In this document: positions 62,601 to 64,000 of the stretch, piece by piece
Layout of the letters: each line of letters starts with the position of its first letter
Numbering within the stretch: position 1 is the stretch's first letter
DNA from: Pseudomonadota bacterium
GTDB taxonomy: Bacteria > Desulfobacterota > Binatia > Binatales > Binataceae
Direction: 5' to 3'
NCBI GenBank assembly: GCA_021323675.1
Contig: JAJPKP010000084.1
Location: 1-64,000 of the forward strand
Length of the DNA: 64,000 nucleotides
Notes under the pieces: model-generated
What the model saw: only the letters and a program-made list of their open reading frames with translations
The model's database searches: none
Told to the model about the DNA's origin: nothing
Made by a program: the position numbers and the translations under genes

Positions 62601-64000
62601 TTTTGACCGTGCAGTGGCTCGCGGCGCCTCTCGTCGTGCCGGCGGATAAGACGCCGGTCTTCGTCCAGCGTCTCGATGCGAGCAAGGAAGACGACGAGAA
62701 GGCGACGTCAAAGAATCCCGCGGGCGATGCGGCCGATCTGGAGGTGCCGCGCACCAAGGCCTTCGTCGCCGACGCGATCCTGCTGTTCAAGGAAAACAAC
62801 AATCAGCAGATCAGGGTGCTGAAGGAAGTCTCCAAGGTCCGGATCGAGCTCAGCGACGACGTGGTGGGTACCGTGTCGTTCAAGGTGCAGCCGGCCAAGG
62901 TCGATCCGGACTTTTCCAGCGTCAGTTCGATCGAGCGCGCCACGCTCAACCGGTTCCTCAAGCAGACCGGCGGAACCGCGCCATCCGCGTACAAGAGCTT
63001 CCCGCAAAGCATCATCAGCATCGTGGGCAGCCCTTTCGTGTACGGGAACGTTCCGAACAACAGCTTCGCGGTGCTCCACGAATTCTACATCCGCAGCGAC
63101 TCTCCCGATCTGCAGGAGGACTATCCGCTGCGATGGCGTCCGTTTTCGTACGGCGGCGCCGAGTACTTCCTGCTGACTCGCGACCTTCCGCTCTATACCG
63201 ATGGCGGAACTACCGTCTGGTACTACGATCGCGACGAGCCGCTTAAGGCGAATCTGAACCCGCCGCCGGCGGATTTCACCGTCTTCGAGTACACGGCGAG
63301 CAACGCCAAGCGCGACGACGACGGCGCCACGCGCATCCTCGGCGCCGAAGCGGAAGCTCTGGTGCCCGAAGAACCCAGCTACCATTTCACGCTCCACGAT
63401 TCGCTGCTCGAGCACGAAACCCATCATACGATTCAGAGCGCGCGCTACGGCCCGTTCATGGGCGCGTTGCCGCTATGGTCGCTGCTGCAGGACACGGCGG
63501 ATTTCGTCGCGCTGGGCAAAAACGAAAATCCGCCCAAGTGGATAACCGCCACCGTGCCGAGTTCCGGCGGCGGCAGCCAAGGCATCACCTGGTACCAGAT
63601 CGCCAGCATCGGCGGGATCATGACCCTGGCCTGGAAGTACCTGCTGCTGCTCCCCTTCTACGCGAGCACCAAGCTGCGCGATGCGATCCTGAAGCTTGAT
63701 TACAACGATCTCATGAAGGTGATGAGCCCGGTCTGGAGCGCGACCATCGAGCATTGGCCGCGGCCCGACAACACCGCCTCGCCGGTCGATCCCGCCAATC
63801 CGTTTTCCCACGATGTCGGGCAGGTGATCGCGGAGTTTCTGCTGCGCGCGATGGACCTTCGCACCTGGGTGCCGTTCCTCGGGATGATTCCGACGTGGCT
63901 CGGCGACGGTCCGCGCAACTTCGTCGAGCAGCAGGCGAGCCGCGCATCGGGCGACCTCTACTCGACCATCCTGAGCGCCAACGACGAATTCAACCGCGAC
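59651..64000 (+). CDS. YD-repeat/Rhs protein with HExxH domain, partial
   Basis: Open to the window end: 1,450 codons seen, no stop. GTG 59651 has AGGAGA 5 bp upstream and overlaps the preceding gene by 35 bp. About 11 YD repeats (SYDAAGRIARV, YDALGQLRSA, YDGLGRRCAV) cover residues 20-340. The Rhs-associated core follows: FGARDYDPATASFLIPDQF near 421 and HPYALSQFDPVGRADRDGH near 469-487. Next are hydrophobic stretches (about 490-535), a long mixed region, then HETHHTIQSARYGP at 1255-1268, an HExxH zinc-peptidase-type site, and a second hydrophobic part near 1313-1340. Probable toxin cargo of the injection system; no N-terminal PAAR. Confidence 0.85.
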   Translation, partial: MALFQFPRPLDNDLVHDPARGMRAISYDAAGRIARVRLADGIVIDIERDASGVLRSVRASDGTFVEATSAPRGRWRIDANDYRLDAIFRAEICKLSTAAGDISWERDRLGRLVRVELPGAPAALVYEPSHDGVRIGWETGRELLRASSDGSVEWAQGVWRNETSKTRRRWTIEDPAGHNRANLSIDLDRLGRPVRREWSDGAAEIFRRDDRGRLAHWERTGRAGCSMSFEYDSRGCVGWRINEAFEPWTLDEAGRVVRVGFDRFYSYDPNGRRIAFASADRRWRYSYDALGQLRSAETAGFRQSYLYDGLGRRCAVTANGKRRFEHRDPQGRLWCVTDESGRMLYAFVWLDDRAMVRLEHGAIAEVFLCDEQSTLLGVCGTDRDDLVVTPVAEPPFGAVSHDKRPTLHGHFGDTATGLICFGARDYDPATASFLIPDQFHGAEDDPRRWGGAGDAELRTAAEVPAGGIHPYALSQFDPVGRADRDGHVMAGNVIGWILNIPLSLTWGWPFTAVSGFFFLPVDLYFELIGRVIQIFRLIFDHGADRRAPGYSTFPWPNHSIFGTRLFSGSVRQGQIAFSFNGFLPRVISGRGIDGDRATTIGQVIWIRQGELNALARARVVRAYDIEGGGALIAFNQDPAKHSVLAITCTDSKGKQYIHGSHWTRGPGNTIVLRGGKETFGDVADASGHKPFYLHLAKPIPLDAPVPTSKGDKEKLSIAEYVHDPGAPAPGASRSTVQLDNSVAFAIRMKANPKVNPKDWLQLSFPDDLHIDPVYVLVALVDKDSESMFGRYTAILYQGFPTRVITPPAPPGGGPAPAAPPLKDLEARRIIADTGRAAIDGWVTDGANNALRKPDAAGVLADVPDLHKDDLLLITATTAAAAFPALTSDPPPANDTTGAAIKKLVSSVKLTAALDGAHAFGTAEVRILRLAGKRVGGSVEASAHPEQIKFDGDDPDADKDQYVAVTLGAGGDPAYAVVTGYTNHVLTVQWLAAPLVVPADKTPVFVQRLDASKEDDEKATSKNPAGDAADLEVPRTKAFVADAILLFKENNNQQIRVLKEVSKVRIELSDDVVGTVSFKVQPAKVDPDFSSVSSIERATLNRFLKQTGGTAPSAYKSFPQSIISIVGSPFVYGNVPNNSFAVLHEFYIRSDSPDLQEDYPLRWRPFSYGGAEYFLLTRDLPLYTDGGTTVWYYDRDEPLKANLNPPPADFTVFEYTASNAKRDDDGATRILGAEAEALVPEEPSYHFTLHDSLLEHETHHTIQSARYGPFMGALPLWSLLQDTADFVALGKNENPPKWITATVPSSGGGSQGITWYQIASIGGIMTLAWKYLLLLPFYASTKLRDAILKLDYNDLMKVMSPVWSATIEHWPRPDNTASPVDPANPFSHDVGQVIAEFLLRAMDLRTWVPFLGMIPTWLGDGPRNFVEQQASRASGDLYSTILSANDEFNRD

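Noticed and set aside
40082-64000. Intact prophage
   Set aside because: No integrase, terminase, portal, capsid, holin or endolysin gene in the 24 kb seen; attachment-site repeats were not found.

Overview
High-GC bacterial chromosome of deltaproteobacterial-like character. The housekeeping genes (argS, recD2, folD, gcvT/PA/PB, mutS, glnD, xerC/D, scpA/scpB, dnaB) and the many VOC, SDR, GST, nitroreductase and dienelactone-hydrolase enzymes would suit a soil lineage such as Binatota/Desulfobacterota. That placement is inference from gene content, not from a marker tree. I found no tRNA, rRNA, IS element or CRISPR array.

Layout. 1-5.3 kb: argS (3' end cut off), an SDR and a VOC protein with altered active sites, a GST divergent from a TetR regulator, and a YIP1-like membrane protein. 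5.3-12.9 kb, minus strand: recD2, a lipoprotein, a MATE exporter, a KimA-like APC transporter, folD. 13-17 kb: glycine cleavage genes gcvT-gcvPA-gcvPB with no gcvH beside them. 17.2-19.1 kb: a small ORF and a GAF/sigma-54 activator preceded by a good -24/-12 promoter match. 19.1-22.2 kb, minus: mobA, a GNAT-like protein, an aldehyde dehydrogenase with a strong terminator. 22.4-32.3 kb: a tight plus-strand run mutS-amiC-glnD-xerC/D-M50 protease-scpA-scpB. 32.3-37.3 kb: dnaB and rhomboid (minus), DLH and a lipoprotein (plus), nitroreductase and VOC dioxygenase-like protein (minus). 37.3-40.1 kb: an AT-rich regulatory region with a 13-bp inverted repeat, a small HTH gene and a GT87-like membrane protein.

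40.1 kb to the window end: one strand of 17 tightly packed genes (several GTGA/ATGA overlaps) encoding a contractile injection system: sheath, tube, a chaperone-like protein, a Mu gp43/gp53-like hub adaptor, hub, spike, PAAR tip, gp25-like wedge, gpJ and gpI, then fibre-like and coiled-coil proteins, two unfamiliar beta-rich proteins, a 1,098-residue all-helical repeat protein, and a YD-repeat/Rhs protein that runs off the window (at least 1,450 residues) and carries an HExxH site. There are no capsid, terminase, portal, integrase or lysis genes in view, so an extracellular or cytoplasmic injection system is more likely than a prophage. The order follows the Mu-like tail order, but no tape measure lies between the chaperone-like gene and the hub genes; the 1,098-residue protein is the best in-window candidate. 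The terminal Rhs protein is the obvious cargo candidate. This cluster is the most interesting part of the window.
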